A stretch of DNA of 64,000 bases from Labrys sp. KNU-23 (GTDB lineage: Bacteria; Pseudomonadota; Alphaproteobacteria; Rhizobiales; Labraceae). The stretch covers positions 1,364,001-1,428,000 of the forward strand of contig NZ_CP043489.1 of the NCBI RefSeq assembly GCF_008330945.1, in the 5' to 3' direction. Position 1 is the first letter of the stretch. Each line of letters opens with the position of its first letter. Shown one piece after another: positions 34,908 through 45,336 of the stretch. The notes below the pieces were generated by a model, which saw only the letters and a program-made list of their open reading frames with translations, ran no database searches and was not told the origin of the DNA. A program made the position numbers and the translations under genes.

Positions 34908-35438
34908 TTACGAATTGCCGCCGTTCAGCACGGTGACGGCGCGGCGGTTCTGCGACCAGCAGGAAATGTCGTTGCAGGTCGCGACCGGACGCTCCTTGCC
35001 ATAGGAGATCGTGCGCATGCGGCCGCCCGAAATGCCCTGCGCCATCAGATAATCGCGCACCGACTGGGCGCGGCGCTGGCCGAGGGCGAAGTTGTAGTCG
35101 CGCGTGCCGCGTTCGTCGGCATGGCCTTCGATGGTGACGGAGTAGCGCGGATAGGCCTTGAGCCACTGGGCCTGCTTGTTCAGCGTCTGCTGCCCCTCGG
35201 GGGTGATGTCGGACTGGTCGACCAGGAACAGCACGCGGTCGCCGACATTCACGACGAAGTCCTGCTGGCTGCCGGGCGATGCGGCGCCGCCGGCGCCATA
35301 GCCGCCGCCACCGGCTCCACCGGGACCGCCGAGGCCACCATCGGCACCCGATTTGCTCTTACAGGCCGCCAGTGCAAGCACGCAGGTCAGTGCAGCGGCA
35401 AAGCGCAGTGCGGGGACCGCGCGCAAGGACGTCATCAT
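34908..35438 (-). CDS. pal: Peptidoglycan-associated lipoprotein Pal
   Basis: 176 residues from MMTSLRAV, with GGAGG upstream. The lipobox LALAAC sets the mature cysteine near residue 27. A Gly-rich linker is followed by an OmpA-like domain with ITPEGQQTLNKQAQWLKAYP, GHADERGTRDYNFALGQRRA and GKERP. Pal anchors the outer membrane to peptidoglycan as part of Tol-Pal. It is separated here from tolB by about 7 kb of sulfate and carrier genes. Confidence 0.93.
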   Translation of the reverse strand: MMTSLRAVPALRFAAALTCVLALAACKSKSGADGGLGGPGGAGGGGYGAGGAASPGSQQDFVVNVGDRVLFLVDQSDITPEGQQTLNKQAQWLKAYPRYSVTIEGHADERGTRDYNFALGQRRAQSVRDYLMAQGISGGRMRTISYGKERPVATCNDISCWSQNRRAVTVLNGGNS

Positions 35439-35799
35439 TCCGGTTACTCCTCCGGTCGTCAGAATTGGTAAACCAGCCATAGCGAAAGCTGGTTAATCGA
35501 ACGTTCTGGAAACACAGCCGGCGGCGATTTCTTGGCCACCGCGGGGCCGTCCTACTCCACTGCAAGAGCCAAACTGCCACTATGGTTAACCAAGTGCTGA
35601 TCAATTCCGGCACAATGGTGGCCTCGGCTAGGCCCAAGCGAGGCGTGCCGTCATTCTCGATGACTGTCGCAATCATGTCACACATACAAAACATGTGAAT
35701 TAATTTATAATACTATTAGTATATGCATTTTATAGATTGACAAGGTTGATTGATTTAGTAGAGATTTAACCACGCTTCTCTCGACTGGAAACCGATCCC
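35439..35799. promoter_or_regulatory. Intergenic control region of the sulfate-binding gene cluster
   Basis: No gene is seen in 361 bp. The right part is AT-rich. TTGACA at 35737-35742 is followed after 17 bp by AGAGAT (35760-35765), a likely promoter for the first sulfate-binding gene. The 26-bp block TTGACA-A-x-GT-x-GATTGATTTAGT-x-GA recurs before the second one. An 11-bp palindrome TACTATTAGTA (35711-35721) lies upstream and may bind a LysR-type (CysB/Cbl-like) regulator. The left part serves pal. Confidence 0.55.
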
Positions 35800-36849
35800 A
35801 TGACGATCAAAACGCTTCGCCTTGCGCGCCTGAGGGATACGCTCGGCGTACTTCTGGCCCTCGGCCTCGTGCTCTGGCTGATTTTCGGGGCTCTCGCCCA
35901 AGCCCGCGCCGCCGAATTGCTCAACGTCTCCTACGATCCGACGCGCGAGCTCTACAAGGAGGTCAACACCGCCTTCATCGCCGACTGGAAGGCCAAATCA
36001 GGCGAAGACCTCACCATCAAGCAATCGCATGGCGGCTCGGGCAAGCAGGCGCGCTCGGTGATCGACGGCCTCGAGGCCGATGTGGTCACCCTCGCTCTGT
36101 CCGGCGACATCGACGCCATTGCCAAGGCGACCAAGAAACTTCCCGACAATTGGCAGTCACGCCTGCCACATAATTCCTCGCCCTACACCTCGACCATCGT
36201 CTTCGTGGTGCGCAAGGGCAATCCCAAGGGCGTCAAGGATTGGGACGATCTGGTCAAGCCCGGCATCTCGGTGATCACACCCAATCCCAAGACCAGCGGC
36301 GGCGCGCGCTGGAACTACCTGGCCGCCTGGAGCTATGCCTTCGACAAGAATGGCGGCGACGAGGCCAAGGCCCAGGACTTCGTGGCGGCCCTCTATCGCA
36401 ACGTCCCCGTGCTCGACTCCGGGGCCCGCGGCTCCACGGTCACTTTCGCCCAGCGCGACACCGGCGACGTGCTGATCGCCTGGGAGAACGAGGCGTTCCT
36501 CACGCTGCAGGAGTTCGGCGCCGACAAGTACGAGATCGTCTCGCCGTCCTCCTCGATCCTGGCCGAGCCGCCGGTTGCCATCGTCGACGCCAATGTCGAT
36601 GCCAAGGGCACGCGCAAGCAGGCCGAAGCCTATCTCAACTTCCTCTACACCCCGGCTGCCCAGAAGATCATCGCCCACAATTTCTATCGGCCGATCGATG
36701 AATCCGCGGCCGACAAGGCCGATCTCGCCCGCTTTCCCAAGCTCAAGCTGGTGACGATCGACGACGCCCGGTTCGGGGGCTGGAAGACCGCCCAACCCAA
36801 GCATTTCGGCGATGGCGGCGTGTTCGACCAGATCTACAAGCCGCAATAA
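35800..36849 (+). CDS. sbp: Sulfate ABC transporter substrate-binding protein (copy 1)
   Basis: 349 residues. A signal peptide (about residues 1-38, ending AQARA) is followed by [61 protein letters not shown] and ENEAFLTL, as in periplasmic sulfate/thiosulfate-binding proteins. It has its own promoter region and is followed by a strong terminator, so it can be expressed apart from the transporter. A near-copy of the same length follows at 37049. Confidence 0.93.
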   Translation: MTIKTLRLARLRDTLGVLLALGLVLWLIFGALAQARAAELLNVSYDPTRELYKEVNTAFIADWKAKSGEDLTIKQSHGGSGKQARSVIDGLEADVVTLALSGDIDAIAKATKKLPDNWQSRLPHNSSPYTSTIVFVVRKGNPKGVKDWDDLVKPGISVITPNPKTSGGARWNYLAAWSYAFDKNGGDEAKAQDFVAALYRNVPVLDSGARGSTVTFAQRDTGDVLIAWENEAFLTLQEFGADKYEIVSPSSSILAEPPVAIVDANVDAKGTRKQAEAYLNFLYTPAAQKIIAHNFYRPIDESAADKADLARFPKLKLVTIDDARFGGWKTAQPKHFGDGGVFDQIYKPQ

Positions 36850-36872
36850 GGCGCACAAAGAGAGCGCAATCG

Positions 36873-36903
36873 AAGCGGGCCCAAGGGCCCGCTTTCCTTT
36901 TTG
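36873..36903 (+). terminator. Intrinsic terminator after sulfate-binding copy 1
   Basis: AAGCGGGCCC, loop AA, GGGCCCGCTT forms a perfect 10-bp stem followed by TCCTTTTT. It separates the two sulfate-binding genes into different transcripts. Confidence 0.85.
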
Positions 36904-36975
36904 GGCTTCGCTTTCCTTTCGATGGAAACCACCATATAACACACAATTGTTGTGGAATTTATCACATTTAACACA

Positions 36976-37005
36976 TTGACAATGTCGATTGATTTAGTGG
37001 ATATA
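36976..37005 (+). promoter_or_regulatory. Promoter of sulfate-binding copy 2
   Basis: TTGACA (36976-36981), a 17-bp spacer and GGATAT (36999-37004) closely match the block before copy 1. The conservation of both hexamers and the spacer word GATTGATTTAGT suggests the promoter was duplicated with the gene and kept under selection. Confidence 0.6.
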
Positions 37006-37048
37006 TGAAGAAGTTGTAAATTCCTCTTTCCCGCTTCCAGGTTGTGAA

Positions 37049-38098
37049 ATGAACGGCATGACCAGCCCCACCCGCCTTCGCGACACTCTCGCCGTGCTGC
37101 TGGCTCTCGGCTTCGTGCTGTGGATGACCTTCGGCGCCCCCTCGCGCGGCCATGCCGCCGAGCTTCTCAACGTGTCCTATGACGCCACGCGCGAGCTCTA
37201 CAAGGAGATCAACAAGGCGTTTGCGGCGGACTGGCAGGCCAAGACGGGCGAGGACGTCACCATCAAGCAATCCCATGCCGGCTCCGGCAAGCAGGCGCGC
37301 GCCGTCATCGACGGGCTCGATGCCGACGTGGTGACGCTGGCCCTGTCCAACGACATCGACTCCATCGCCAAGACGACCAAGAAGATCCCGGAGAACTGGC
37401 AGTCCCGCCTGCCGCGCAATTCCACGCCCTATGCCTCCACCATCGTCTTCGTGGTGCGCAAGGGCAATCCCAAGGGCATCAAGGACTGGGGCGACCTGGT
37501 GCGCCCCGATGTCGCCGTGATCACCGGCAATCCCAAGACCGGCGGCGGCACGCGCTGGAACTATCTGGCCGCCTGGGGCTATGCCTGGGACAAGACGGGC
37601 GGCGACGAGGACAAGACGCGCGAGTTCGTGGCGGCCCTCTATCGCAATGTGCCGGTACTTGACTCGGCCGCCCGCGGCGCCACCATCACCTTCGCGCAGC
37701 GCGAGGTGGGTGACGTGATGATCGCCTGGGAGAACGAGGCCTTCCTGACGCTGAAGGAATTCGGCGAGGACAAGCTGGAGGTCGTGGTTCCCTCGATTTC
37801 GATCCTGGCCGAACCGCCGGTCTCGATCGTCGACGCCAATGTCGATGCCAAGGGCACGCGCAAGCAGGCCGAAGCCTATCTCGCCTTCCTCTACACGCCG
37901 GCGGCCCAGAAGATCATCGCCCATAACGGTTATCGCGCCAGCGACGAGGCCGCCGCCGATCCGGTCGATCTCGCCCGCTTTGCCAAGCTGAAGCTGTTCA
38001 CGATTTCCGAGCCGCAGTTCGGTGGCTGGGCCAAGGTTCAGGCCAAGCATTTTGCCGATGGCGGCATCTTCGACCAGATCTACAAGCCGAAGGGGTAA
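37049..38098 (+). CDS. sbp: Sulfate ABC transporter substrate-binding protein (copy 2)
   Basis: 349 residues, the same length as copy 1 and identical over most of its sequence. Differences are concentrated in the signal peptide and scattered surface positions (for example SDATRE versus SDPTRE-type changes). The same sulfate-binding motifs are present: [34 protein letters not shown] and [17 protein letters not shown]. It precedes cysT, cysW and cysA and is probably the main partner of that permease. The copies may differ in affinity or in sulfate versus thiosulfate preference. Confidence 0.93.
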   Translation: MNGMTSPTRLRDTLAVLLALGFVLWMTFGAPSRGHAAELLNVSYDATRELYKEINKAFAADWQAKTGEDVTIKQSHAGSGKQARAVIDGLDADVVTLALSNDIDSIAKTTKKIPENWQSRLPRNSTPYASTIVFVVRKGNPKGIKDWGDLVRPDVAVITGNPKTGGGTRWNYLAAWGYAWDKTGGDEDKTREFVAALYRNVPVLDSAARGATITFAQREVGDVMIAWENEAFLTLKEFGEDKLEVVVPSISILAEPPVSIVDANVDAKGTRKQAEAYLAFLYTPAAQKIIAHNGYRASDEAAADPVDLARFAKLKLFTISEPQFGGWAKVQAKHFADGGIFDQIYKPKG

Positions 38099-38100
38099 AA

Positions 38101-38252
38101 AACCTTCTCCCCTGGAGTAAGGTGGCGCGCAGCGCCGGATGCGGGGTCTAGCGACCTAGCCGGTACGTCTTGCGACCGCACGATGAGATAGCTTGTCGTT
38201 TCACCCCTCATCCGCCCCTCCGGGGCACCTTCTCCCGCAAGGGGAGAAGGCT
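38101..38252. repeat. About 150-bp palindromic intergenic element inside the sulfate operon
   Basis: The left arm begins CCTTCTCCCCTGGAG and continues AAGGTGGCGCGCAGCGCCGG. The right arm ends CACCTTCTCCCGCAAGGGG, then AGAAGG, preceded by ACCCCTCATCCGCCCC. The two arms are imperfect reverse complements. This is the CTTCTCCCC...GGGGAGAAG repeat type common between Rhizobiales genes. It separates copy 2 from cysT and could fold strongly in mRNA, lowering or stabilising parts of the transcript. Confidence 0.7.
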
Positions 38253-38274
38253 TCGTGCCCATCAGGAACCGCCC

Positions 38275-39129
38275 ATGGCCCTTGCCGCCACCTTGCGAGC
38301 CCCCTTCGTCAAGCCGACCGCCCTGCCGGGCTTTGGGCTGACGCTCGGCTACACGATCTTCTATCTCAGCCTGATCGTGCTGATCCCCCTGGCTGCGCTG
38401 TTGCAGAAGGCGGCCGTGCTCGGCCCTTCCGGCATCCTGGCCATTGCCGCCGAGGGACAGGTTTCCGCGGCGCTGAGGGTCACCTTCGGTATTTCCCTCG
38501 TCGCCGCGCTCGTCAATGTCGTCTTCGGCGTCATCGTCGCCTGGGTGCTCGTTCGCTATGACTTCCCGGGCAAGCGCCTGGTCGATGCCGCCGTGGATCT
38601 GCCCTTTGCCCTGCCGACCGCCGTGGCGGGCCTCGCCTTGTCGAGCCTCTATGCCTCCAATGGCTGGATCGGCCAGTTCTTCGCCCTCGCCGGCATCAAG
38701 GTTGCCTTCACCACCAAGGGCATCTTCGTCGCCCTGGTCTTCATCGGCCTGCCCTTCGTGGTGCGCACGCTCCAGCCGGTGCTCGCCGAGATCGACAAGG
38801 AGATCGAAGAGGCTTCCGCCACGCTCGGCGCCACGCGCTTCCAGACGGTGACGCGCGTGCTGCTGCCGCCCTTGCTGCCCGCCGTGCTGACCGGCTTCGC
38901 CCTCGCCTTCGCCCGCGCTGTCGGCGAATATGGCTCGGTGATCTTCATCGCCGGCAACATTCCCTATGTCTCGGAAATCGTGCCGAGCTTGATCTTCCAG
39001 AAGCTCGAGCAGAACAAATATGCCGACGCCGCCGCCATCGCCATCATCATGCTGGCGATTTCCTTCGCCATGCTGCTGGCGATCAACCTGATCCAGGCCT
39101 GGAGCCGCCGGAGGATGGGCGATGCGTGA
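38275..39129 (+). CDS. cysT: Sulfate ABC transporter permease CysT
   Basis: 284 residues from [10 protein letters not shown]. There are six predicted membrane helices (the first around [20 protein letters not shown]). The permease EAA loop is [27 protein letters not shown], where the ATPase docks. It forms the sulfate channel with CysW. It overlaps cysW by 8 bp. Confidence 0.95.
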   Translation: MALAATLRAPFVKPTALPGFGLTLGYTIFYLSLIVLIPLAALLQKAAVLGPSGILAIAAEGQVSAALRVTFGISLVAALVNVVFGVIVAWVLVRYDFPGKRLVDAAVDLPFALPTAVAGLALSSLYASNGWIGQFFALAGIKVAFTTKGIFVALVFIGLPFVVRTLQPVLAEIDKEIEEASATLGATRFQTVTRVLLPPLLPAVLTGFALAFARAVGEYGSVIFIAGNIPYVSEIVPSLIFQKLEQNKYADAAAIAIIMLAISFAMLLAINLIQAWSRRRMGDA

Positions 39130-40027
39130 AGCAACTTCCGAACTCGCGATCGAGCTCTATCGCGAACCGCCCGTCACGCGCGAGCACAACGTCACCAGCG
39201 AAAAGCGCTGGGTCCGGCGCGTCCTGATCGGCATCGCCCTCGCCTTCCTGGCCGCCTTCCTGGTGTTGCCGCTGATCGAGGTGTTCTACCAGGCCTTCCG
39301 CAGCGGGACGGCCGCTTATTTCGAGTCCTTCGAGGACCCTGATACCCGCACGGCCGTCTGGATGACCCTGATCGTCGCCCTGATCGCGGTGCCGCTCAAC
39401 ATCGTCTTCGGCGTGATCGCGGCCTGGGCCGTGGCCAAGTTCGACTTCAAGGGCAAGAGCCTGCTCATCACCCTGATCGATCTGCCCTTCTCCGTCTCGC
39501 CGGTCGTAGCGGGCCTCGTCTTCGTGCTGCTGTTCGGCGCCCAGGGCCTGCTCGGCCCCTGGCTATCGGCCCATCGCATCCAGATCATCTTCGCCCTGCC
39601 CGGCATCGTGCTCGCCACCATTTTCGTGACCTTCCCCTTCGTGGCACGCGAGCTCATTCCGCTGATGCAGGCCCAGGGCAAGGCGGACGAGGAGGCGGCG
39701 CTGACGCTGGGCGCTTCGCCTCTGCGCATGTTCTGGACGGTGACCGTGCCCAACATTCGCTGGGGCCTGCTCTATGGCGTGCTCTTGTGCAACGCCAGGG
39801 CCATGGGCGAATTCGGCGCGGTTTCGGTGGTGTCGGGCCATGTCATCGGCGGCACCAACACCATGCCGCTGCATATCCAGATCCTCTATGAAGGTGGAGG
39901 CTCGGCTGCGGTCGCCGCCTTTGCCGTCGCCTCGCTGCTGGCGCTGCTCGCGCTGGTGACCCTCGTGGCCAAGACGCTGCTCGAATGGCGTTATGGCGAC
40001 GAGCTCGCCCACGGCGCCAAACACTAA
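39122..40027 (+). CDS. cysW: Sulfate ABC transporter permease CysW
   Basis: 301 residues. A cytoplasmic N-terminal extension of about 30 residues precedes six membrane helices. The EAA loop is [26 protein letters not shown], and the CysW-typical [19 protein letters not shown] follows. It is the partner of CysT. CysA follows after 77 bp. Confidence 0.95.
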   Translation: MREATSELAIELYREPPVTREHNVTSEKRWVRRVLIGIALAFLAAFLVLPLIEVFYQAFRSGTAAYFESFEDPDTRTAVWMTLIVALIAVPLNIVFGVIAAWAVAKFDFKGKSLLITLIDLPFSVSPVVAGLVFVLLFGAQGLLGPWLSAHRIQIIFALPGIVLATIFVTFPFVARELIPLMQAQGKADEEAALTLGASPLRMFWTVTVPNIRWGLLYGVLLCNARAMGEFGAVSVVSGHVIGGTNTMPLHIQILYEGGGSAAVAAFAVASLLALLALVTLVAKTLLEWRYGDELAHGAKH

Positions 40028-40104
40028 CTCGTTGTTACGACGCATTTTCTTGACCGAAAAGTCTGCCAACTTTTCCTGAAGATGCTTTAGCAAGGACCAG
40101 ATCC

Positions 40105-41217
40105 ATGGACATCCGCGTTACGGGCCTGACCAAGAGCTACGGCGTCTCGCCGGCCCTGCACGGCATTGATCTCGAGATCAAGTCGGGCGAGCTCCTCGGC
40201 CTGCTCGGCCCTTCCGGATCGGGCAAGACCACGCTGCTGCGCATCATCGCCGGGCTCGAGCGCCCCACCACCGGAACCGTCTTTTTCGGCGCCGACGACA
40301 CGGCCGGCCTGACGGTGCAGGAGCGCCGGGTTGGCTTCGTATTCCAGCATTATGCGCTGTTCCGGCATATGACGGTGGCCGACAATGTCGCCTATGGCCT
40401 GAGGGTGCGTCCGCGCGCCAAGCGCCCGGCGGAAGGCGAAATCGTCCGGCGGGTGGCCGAACTCCTCGATCTGGTGCAGCTCGGTGCCTTCGGCCAGCGT
40501 TTCCCGTCCCAACTCTCCGGCGGCCAACGCCAGCGCGTCGCCCTCGCCCGCGCCTTGGCGGTGGAGCCCAAGGTGCTGCTGCTGGACGAACCTTTCGGCG
40601 CCCTCGACGCCAAGGTCCGCAAGGAGCTGCGCAGCTGGCTGCGCACCATCCACGACAAGACCGGCCACACCACCATCTTCGTCACCCACGACCAGGACGA
40701 GGCGCTGGAGCTGTCGGACCGCATTGCCGTGCTGGACAAGGGCCGCATCGACCAGCTCGGCGTGCCCGACGAAATCTACGATCATCCGGCCACGCCCTTC
40801 ATCTTCGGTTTCATCGGCGAATCGAGCCGCGTGCCGGTGGCGATTTCGCAGGGGCGCATCCTGCTCGAAGGCACCACGCTGCCCTTCAATGCCGACGGCC
40901 TGCCGGACGGGCCGGCCAGCCTGTTCGTACGCCCGCACGACGTCGCACCGGTCGAGCCGGCTGCCTCGGCCCTCAACGGGCTGATCGTGGCGCAACGCCG
41001 CGTCGGCGCCACCCGCCGCCTAGAGGTGGCCCTGGGCACGCAAGGCACGGTGGTCGAGGTCGATACACCGAGCCTCAGGACCAGCGAGAACAACAAGCCG
41101 GTCGGCCTGAAGCTGCTCAATGCCGCCGTTTTCGCCGGCAATGGCGAGGCCCGCTATTTCCGTGGCGCGGCCACCGAACCGGTGGTGGTCCGCCCGAGCG
41201 CCTTCCAGCGCGCCTGA
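40105..41217 (+). CDS. cysA: Sulfate ABC transporter ATP-binding protein CysA
   Basis: 370 residues. It has Walker A GPSGSGKTTLLRI, the signature LSGGQRQRVALARAL, Walker B VLLLDEPFGALD, and the switch histidine in VTHDQDEALELSD. A C-terminal TOBE-like domain follows from about residue 240. It powers sulfate/thiosulfate import through CysTW. Confidence 0.96.
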   Translation: MDIRVTGLTKSYGVSPALHGIDLEIKSGELLGLLGPSGSGKTTLLRIIAGLERPTTGTVFFGADDTAGLTVQERRVGFVFQHYALFRHMTVADNVAYGLRVRPRAKRPAEGEIVRRVAELLDLVQLGAFGQRFPSQLSGGQRQRVALARALAVEPKVLLLDEPFGALDAKVRKELRSWLRTIHDKTGHTTIFVTHDQDEALELSDRIAVLDKGRIDQLGVPDEIYDHPATPFIFGFIGESSRVPVAISQGRILLEGTTLPFNADGLPDGPASLFVRPHDVAPVEPAASALNGLIVAQRRVGATRRLEVALGTQGTVVEVDTPSLRTSENNKPVGLKLLNAAVFAGNGEARYFRGAATEPVVVRPSAFQRA

Positions 41218-41398
41218 CCCCGCCGATGGTGCCGGGCGGCGGCGCTGCGGGCGTCCTGGTCCCGCACGACGCATGCATAGCAGGTCTGCGCCTGCCTGCT
41301 GCGGCGCTGGTGAGGCTTCCGCCCCTCGCAAGGATAGGTTAACGCTGAGCGGCGTTTTCGGCGCCGGTCCTTTCGACAACGCCGTCTCTCCCGGTCAG

Positions 41399-42457
41399 GT
41401 GGTCATCAACTTGCTTTCGCGCTTCCGCCCCGACAATTTCATGCTGATGCTCCTGGGCGTCGTGGCGCTGGCAAGCTTCCTGCCCATTGCGGGCCGGCCG
41501 GCCGAGATATTCGGAGCCCTGACCAACGGCGCGATCGCCCTGCTGTTTTTCCTGCACGGCGCCCGGCTCTCGCGGGACACGGTGATTGCGGGCCTTTCGC
41601 ATTGGCGCCTGCACCTCACCATCCTGCTGTCGACCTATGCCCTCTTTCCGGTGCTGGCGCTCGCTCTCGACTATGGCCTGGTCTCGGCGCTGACGCCGAC
41701 GCTGGCCAGCGGCATCCTCTTCCTCGCCATCCTGCCCTCGACGGTGCAGTCCTCGATCGCCTTCACGTCGATAGCTGGCGGCAATGTCCCCGCCGCCGTC
41801 TGCGCGGCATCGGGCTCCAACATTCTGGGCATCTTCATCACGCCGCTGCTGGCCGGCCTGCTCTTCGCTTCGCGCGGCGCGGGCTTTTCAGGCTCTGTCC
41901 TGATCACCATCGTCACCCAGCTCCTGCTGCCTTTCGTGCTCGGCCAGGTGCTGCAGCCCTGGATCGGCGGCTTCGTGCGCCAACACCGCTACGTGCTGAG
42001 CTTCGTCGACCGCGGCTCGATCCTGATGGTAGTATATCTGGCCTTTTCCGAGGCCGTCACGGGCGGGCTTTGGCGGCAATTCTCGGCCACGGCCTTGCTC
42101 ACCATGGTGTTCGTCGATGCGGCCCTGCTCGCTTTGGTGCTCGTGATCACCACCTATGGCAGCCGCCGTCTCGGCTTTTCCAAGGAGGACGAGATCACCA
42201 TCGTGTTCTGCGGCTCCAAGAAGAGTCTGGCCACCGGCGTGCCGATGGCCACCGTGATCTTCGCCGGCCAGAACATCGGGGCCATCGTGCTGCCGCTGAT
42301 GCTGTTCCACCAGATCCAGCTGATGACCTGCGCCATCCTGGCCCAGCGCTATGCCCGCCGCCTGAAGGCCCTCGCCGCGAGCAAAGAGGAAGATCCGACC
42401 GAGGATTGGCCCGAAATCGAGCCTGGTGCTCAGGAAGCGTCATCTCGGGCCAAATAA
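41399..42457 (+). CDS. Bile acid:sodium symporter family carrier (YfeH-like)
   Basis: 352 residues from a GTG at 41399; the start is uncertain because no ATG or strong ribosome-binding site is close. About ten membrane helices are predicted. Family motifs include NGAIALLFFLHGARLS, SIAFTSIAGGNVPAAVCAASGSN and VFCGSKKSLATGVP, which fit the SBF-like branch (PF13593 type). The substrate is unknown. Being directly after cysA raises the possibility of an organic or sulfur anion (inference). It is convergent with tolB. Confidence 0.85.
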   Translation: MVINLLSRFRPDNFMLMLLGVVALASFLPIAGRPAEIFGALTNGAIALLFFLHGARLSRDTVIAGLSHWRLHLTILLSTYALFPVLALALDYGLVSALTPTLASGILFLAILPSTVQSSIAFTSIAGGNVPAAVCAASGSNILGIFITPLLAGLLFASRGAGFSGSVLITIVTQLLLPFVLGQVLQPWIGGFVRQHRYVLSFVDRGSILMVVYLAFSEAVTGGLWRQFSATALLTMVFVDAALLALVLVITTYGSRRLGFSKEDEITIVFCGSKKSLATGVPMATVIFAGQNIGAIVLPLMLFHQIQLMTCAILAQRYARRLKALAASKEEDPTEDWPEIEPGAQEASSRAK

Positions 42458-42491
42458 AAAACCCTCCCCGGCATTGAAACCGGAGAGGGGA
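42458..42491 (-). terminator. Intrinsic terminator of the tolB transcript
   Basis: On the minus strand, CCCCTCTCCGG, an 8-nt loop and CCGGGGAGGG are followed by TTTTTTATT. It sits 105 bp beyond the tolB stop codon, at the end of the carrier gene, in a convergent arrangement. Confidence 0.85.
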
Positions 42492-42596
42492 ACATTCGCA
42501 TGCTCGGGCATCTTGCCCGTTCTTCCTTATAATCCAAACGCTGCGATTCCAGACACGGGCCCGGGTTGGCCGTGCCCCCGGAACTCGCTTCCTGCG

Positions 42597-43931
42597 TCAG
42601 TTCTGCTTGAACAGGTTGGTGGACCAGGCCGGATCAGAGGCAAAGCCCTGCGTCGGCACGCGCTGCTCCGGCGTGCCGAAGATCGAGGCCTGCCAGAGCT
42701 GCGGGCCTTGGCCGAGGTCGCGGAACCACATCAGATAGAGACCGTTCGGCGACCAGGTCGGGCCTTCGTTGTGGAAGCCCTCGGTGATCATGCGCTCGCC
42801 CGAACCATCCGGCTTCATGATGCCGATGCCGAACTGGCCACCCTTCTGGCGGGTGAAGGCGATCAGGTCGGAGCGGGGCGACCAGACCGGCGTGGAATAG
42901 CGGGCACCGCCCTCGCCGGTGGAGATACGCTGCTGGTTCGAGCCGTCGGCATTCATGATGTAGATCTGCTGGGTGCCGCCACGATCGGATTCGAACACGA
43001 TGCGGCTACCGTCCGGTGAATAGGAAGGCGAGGTGTCGATGGCGCTGCCATTGGTGAGCTGGGTCGGCTGCTTCGACTGCAAGTTCAGCACCTGGATGGT
43101 CGAGGAACCGTTTTTCTCCAGGCTCATGATCACCTTGCGGCCGTCCGGCGAGAAGCGCGGCGAGAAGGTCATGCCCGGGAAATTGCCGACCACGCCGCGC
43201 TGGCCGGTCTGGACATTGGCCAGGAAGACGCGAGGATCGGCATCGCCAAAGGACAGATAGGTGAGTTCCTGGTTGGTCGGCGAGAAGCGCGGCGTCAGTA
43301 CCAGATCGGTGCCGCGGCTGAGATAGACGGTGTTGGCACCGTCCTGATCCATCACGGCCAAGCGCTTGACGCGCTTGTCCTTGGGGCCGGATTCGGAGAT
43401 GAAGGCGATGCGGGTGTCAAAGGCACCGGGTTCACCCGTCACCGCCTTGAACACGGTGTTGGCGGCGATGTGGCCAAGCTGGCGCCAATTATTGGCCGAG
43501 GTCGAGAATTGCTGGCCGGCGATCTGCTTGCCCTGAGCGACGTCCCAAACACGCACCTGGATGCTCAGGCCGTTGCCCGAGGGCACGACCTGGCCGGCAA
43601 CCACAACCTGGGCGTTCAGCGTCTGCCAGCTGGAAAAGTTCGGCGGCGCATTGGGGCCGACTTGCTCGACAAAAGCCTTGGGATCGATCGGCTGGAACAG
43701 GCCGGAACGGCTGAGATCGTTGCCGATGACGCCGGAAAGATCGCGCCCGCCGCCATTGATGGGCATGATCGCGACGGAGACGGGCGTGACCGCTGTGCTG
43801 CCGTCGTAAGTCAACGTCATTATGTTGCTCTGCGCAACCGCCGGCACCGTTATGCCCCAAGTGGCCATGGCCAATGCGGCCATAAGAAAACGAGCCTTTT
43901 TCTGTAGTAGGGAGGCGATGGACATTCTCAT
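42597..43931 (-). CDS. tolB: Tol-Pal system beta-propeller protein TolB
   Basis: 444 residues. A signal peptide (about residues 1-33) is followed by the N-terminal domain with [16 protein letters not shown] strands and WKQL-like [16 protein letters not shown] six-bladed propeller follows with repeated SPDG motifs ([39 protein letters not shown]). It works with Pal and TolA in outer-membrane constriction. tolA is 31 bp upstream. Confidence 0.96.
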   Translation of the reverse strand: MRMSIASLLQKKARFLMAALAMATWGITVPAVAQSNIMTLTYDGSTAVTPVSVAIMPINGGGRDLSGVIGNDLSRSGLFQPIDPKAFVEQVGPNAPPNFSSWQTLNAQVVVAGQVVPSGNGLSIQVRVWDVAQGKQIAGQQFSTSANNWRQLGHIAANTVFKAVTGEPGAFDTRIAFISESGPKDKRVKRLAVMDQDGANTVYLSRGTDLVLTPRFSPTNQELTYLSFGDADPRVFLANVQTGQRGVVGNFPGMTFSPRFSPDGRKVIMSLEKNGSSTIQVLNLQSKQPTQLTNGSAIDTSPSYSPDGSRIVFESDRGGTQQIYIMNADGSNQQRISTGEGGARYSTPVWSPRSDLIAFTRQKGGQFGIGIMKPDGSGERMITEGFHNEGPTWSPNGLYLMWFRDLGQGPQLWQASIFGTPEQRVPTQGFASDPAWSTNLFKQN

Positions 43932-43962
43932 CTCTCGATTTCTCGGAAAGCCTTACGTCGGG

Positions 43963-45336
43963 TCAAAAGCTGCCAGGCTTAACGACATAGTTGAAGACCT
44001 TCCAGGACGCGTAGAGGTCTCGTTTGAATTTCAACGGGTTATCTGCGGTGATGCAGCGCCTGACCGCGCGGGTAACGGCGCCGGCAACCGTCGGATTGCT
44101 TGCGCTGACCAATTGAGCGTCCGCGATCGTACCATCCTCATTCATATGCAGGCGGATGGTTGCGGTGTCACCGGCTCCGTCCTTACCGAAGGAAGGATTT
44201 AGGCAACTCTTGATCTGACTGTTGATCATGCTCTGCATTGCCATCTGGTCGCCCATACTCAGGCGGGGCGCATTGGCATCCTGCCTGCCGGTCGTCCCGG
44301 TCTGGTTGACATTGTCGCGGGTATTGCCGGCCTTGCCAGATGGCTTGCTCGGCGTCGTGGCAGGGCCGTTGCTGGCAACCTGCTGACCTTCCTTGGCCTT
44401 GCGCTTGGCCAGGATGCCGTCGATGCCGTCGAGTTGCTTGGCGTTCTTGGCGGCGGCCGCCTGCTTGGCAGCCTCGGCTTTCTTGTCGGCAATGGCCTTG
44501 TCGATGGCAGCCTGGCGCTCGGCATCAGCCTTGGCCTTGGCTTCGGCAAGCTTCTTCTGCTTTTCGGCCTCCGCCTTCTTGGCAGCTTCGGCGTCGGCGA
44601 TCTTCTGCTGTTTCTCGGCCTCTGCCTTCTTGGCAGCCTCGGCCTCGGCGATCTTGCGCTGCTTGTCGGCTTCCGCCTTCTTCGCAGCCTCAGCCTCGGC
44701 GACCTTGCGCTGCTTGTCGGCTTCCGCCTTCTTGGCCGCCTCAGCCGCCTCGGCGAGCTTCTGCTGGCGCTCGGCCTCCGCCGCTTCCTTCAACGCGGCT
44801 TCGGCCTTGGCAGCAAGCTCGGCCCGGGCGCTGGCCTGGGCCTTGGCGGCGGCATCGGCGGCAGCCTTGGCCTGGGCCGCCTTCGCGACGGCATCCGCCT
44901 TGGCCTGCGCGGCCTTCGCTGCAGCAGCGGCCTTGGCTTGTTCCTGGGCCTTGGCGGCCGCCTCGGCAGCGGCAGCAGCCTCAGCCAGCTTGGCGAGGGC
45001 CTGCGTGTCCGGTTTCGGATCGGGCTTCGGCGTCGGCGAGGGCGGCGGGGCGTCGTCGGAAGTGTCGGCGACTTCGGCATCCGGCACGTCGCGCGCCGGC
45101 GGTGTCGGCGTAGCCTGCACCGGCTGCGGCGCTTCCTGCCCACCGCCACCGCTGGCCGACGGCGTCGGATCGCCCTTCATGATCTGGTCGTATTGTTCGG
45201 GCGTGACCATATCCACCGGAACGGCGGGGGCCGAGTCGAGCGGCTTGGCGGCCGGAAACGCGAACAGCAACGCTCCCAGCAAAATTGCATGCACCGCCGC
45301 CGAAACGGGAAGTCCATAATCACGCATCGTACTCAA
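43963..45336 (-). CDS. tolA: Tol-Pal system protein TolA
   Basis: 457 residues. It has one N-terminal membrane anchor (VSAAVHAILLGALLFAFPAA) and a Pro-rich linker. A long Ala/Lys/Glu helical domain includes four tandem 17-residue repeats of the type AEAEAAKKAEADKQRKI (coding region about 44,560-44,760). The C-terminal TolB/Pal-contact domain has LNPSFGKDGAGDTATIRLHM. It spans the periplasm and couples TolQR motor energy to the outer membrane. Confidence 0.93.
   Translation of the reverse strand: MSTMRDYGLPVSAAVHAILLGALLFAFPAAKPLDSAPAVPVDMVTPEQYDQIMKGDPTPSASGGGGQEAPQPVQATPTPPARDVPDAEVADTSDDAPPPSPTPKPDPKPDTQALAKLAEAAAAAEAAAKAQEQAKAAAAAKAAQAKADAVAKAAQAKAAADAAAKAQASARAELAAKAEAALKEAAEAERQQKLAEAAEAAKKAEADKQRKVAEAEAAKKAEADKQRKIAEAEAAKKAEAEKQQKIADAEAAKKAEAEKQKKLAEAKAKADAERQAAIDKAIADKKAEAAKQAAAAKNAKQLDGIDGILAKRKAKEGQQVASNGPATTPSKPSGKAGNTRDNVNQTGTTGRQDANAPRLSMGDQMAMQSMINSQIKSCLNPSFGKDGAGDTATIRLHMNEDGTIADAQLVSASNPTVAGAVTRAVRRCITADNPLKFKRDLYASWKVFNYVVKPGSF

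Noticed and set aside
44540..44780. Regular spaced repeats resembling a CRISPR array
   Set aside because: The repeats are contiguous 51-bp in-frame units of tolA without spacers, and there are no cas genes in the window.
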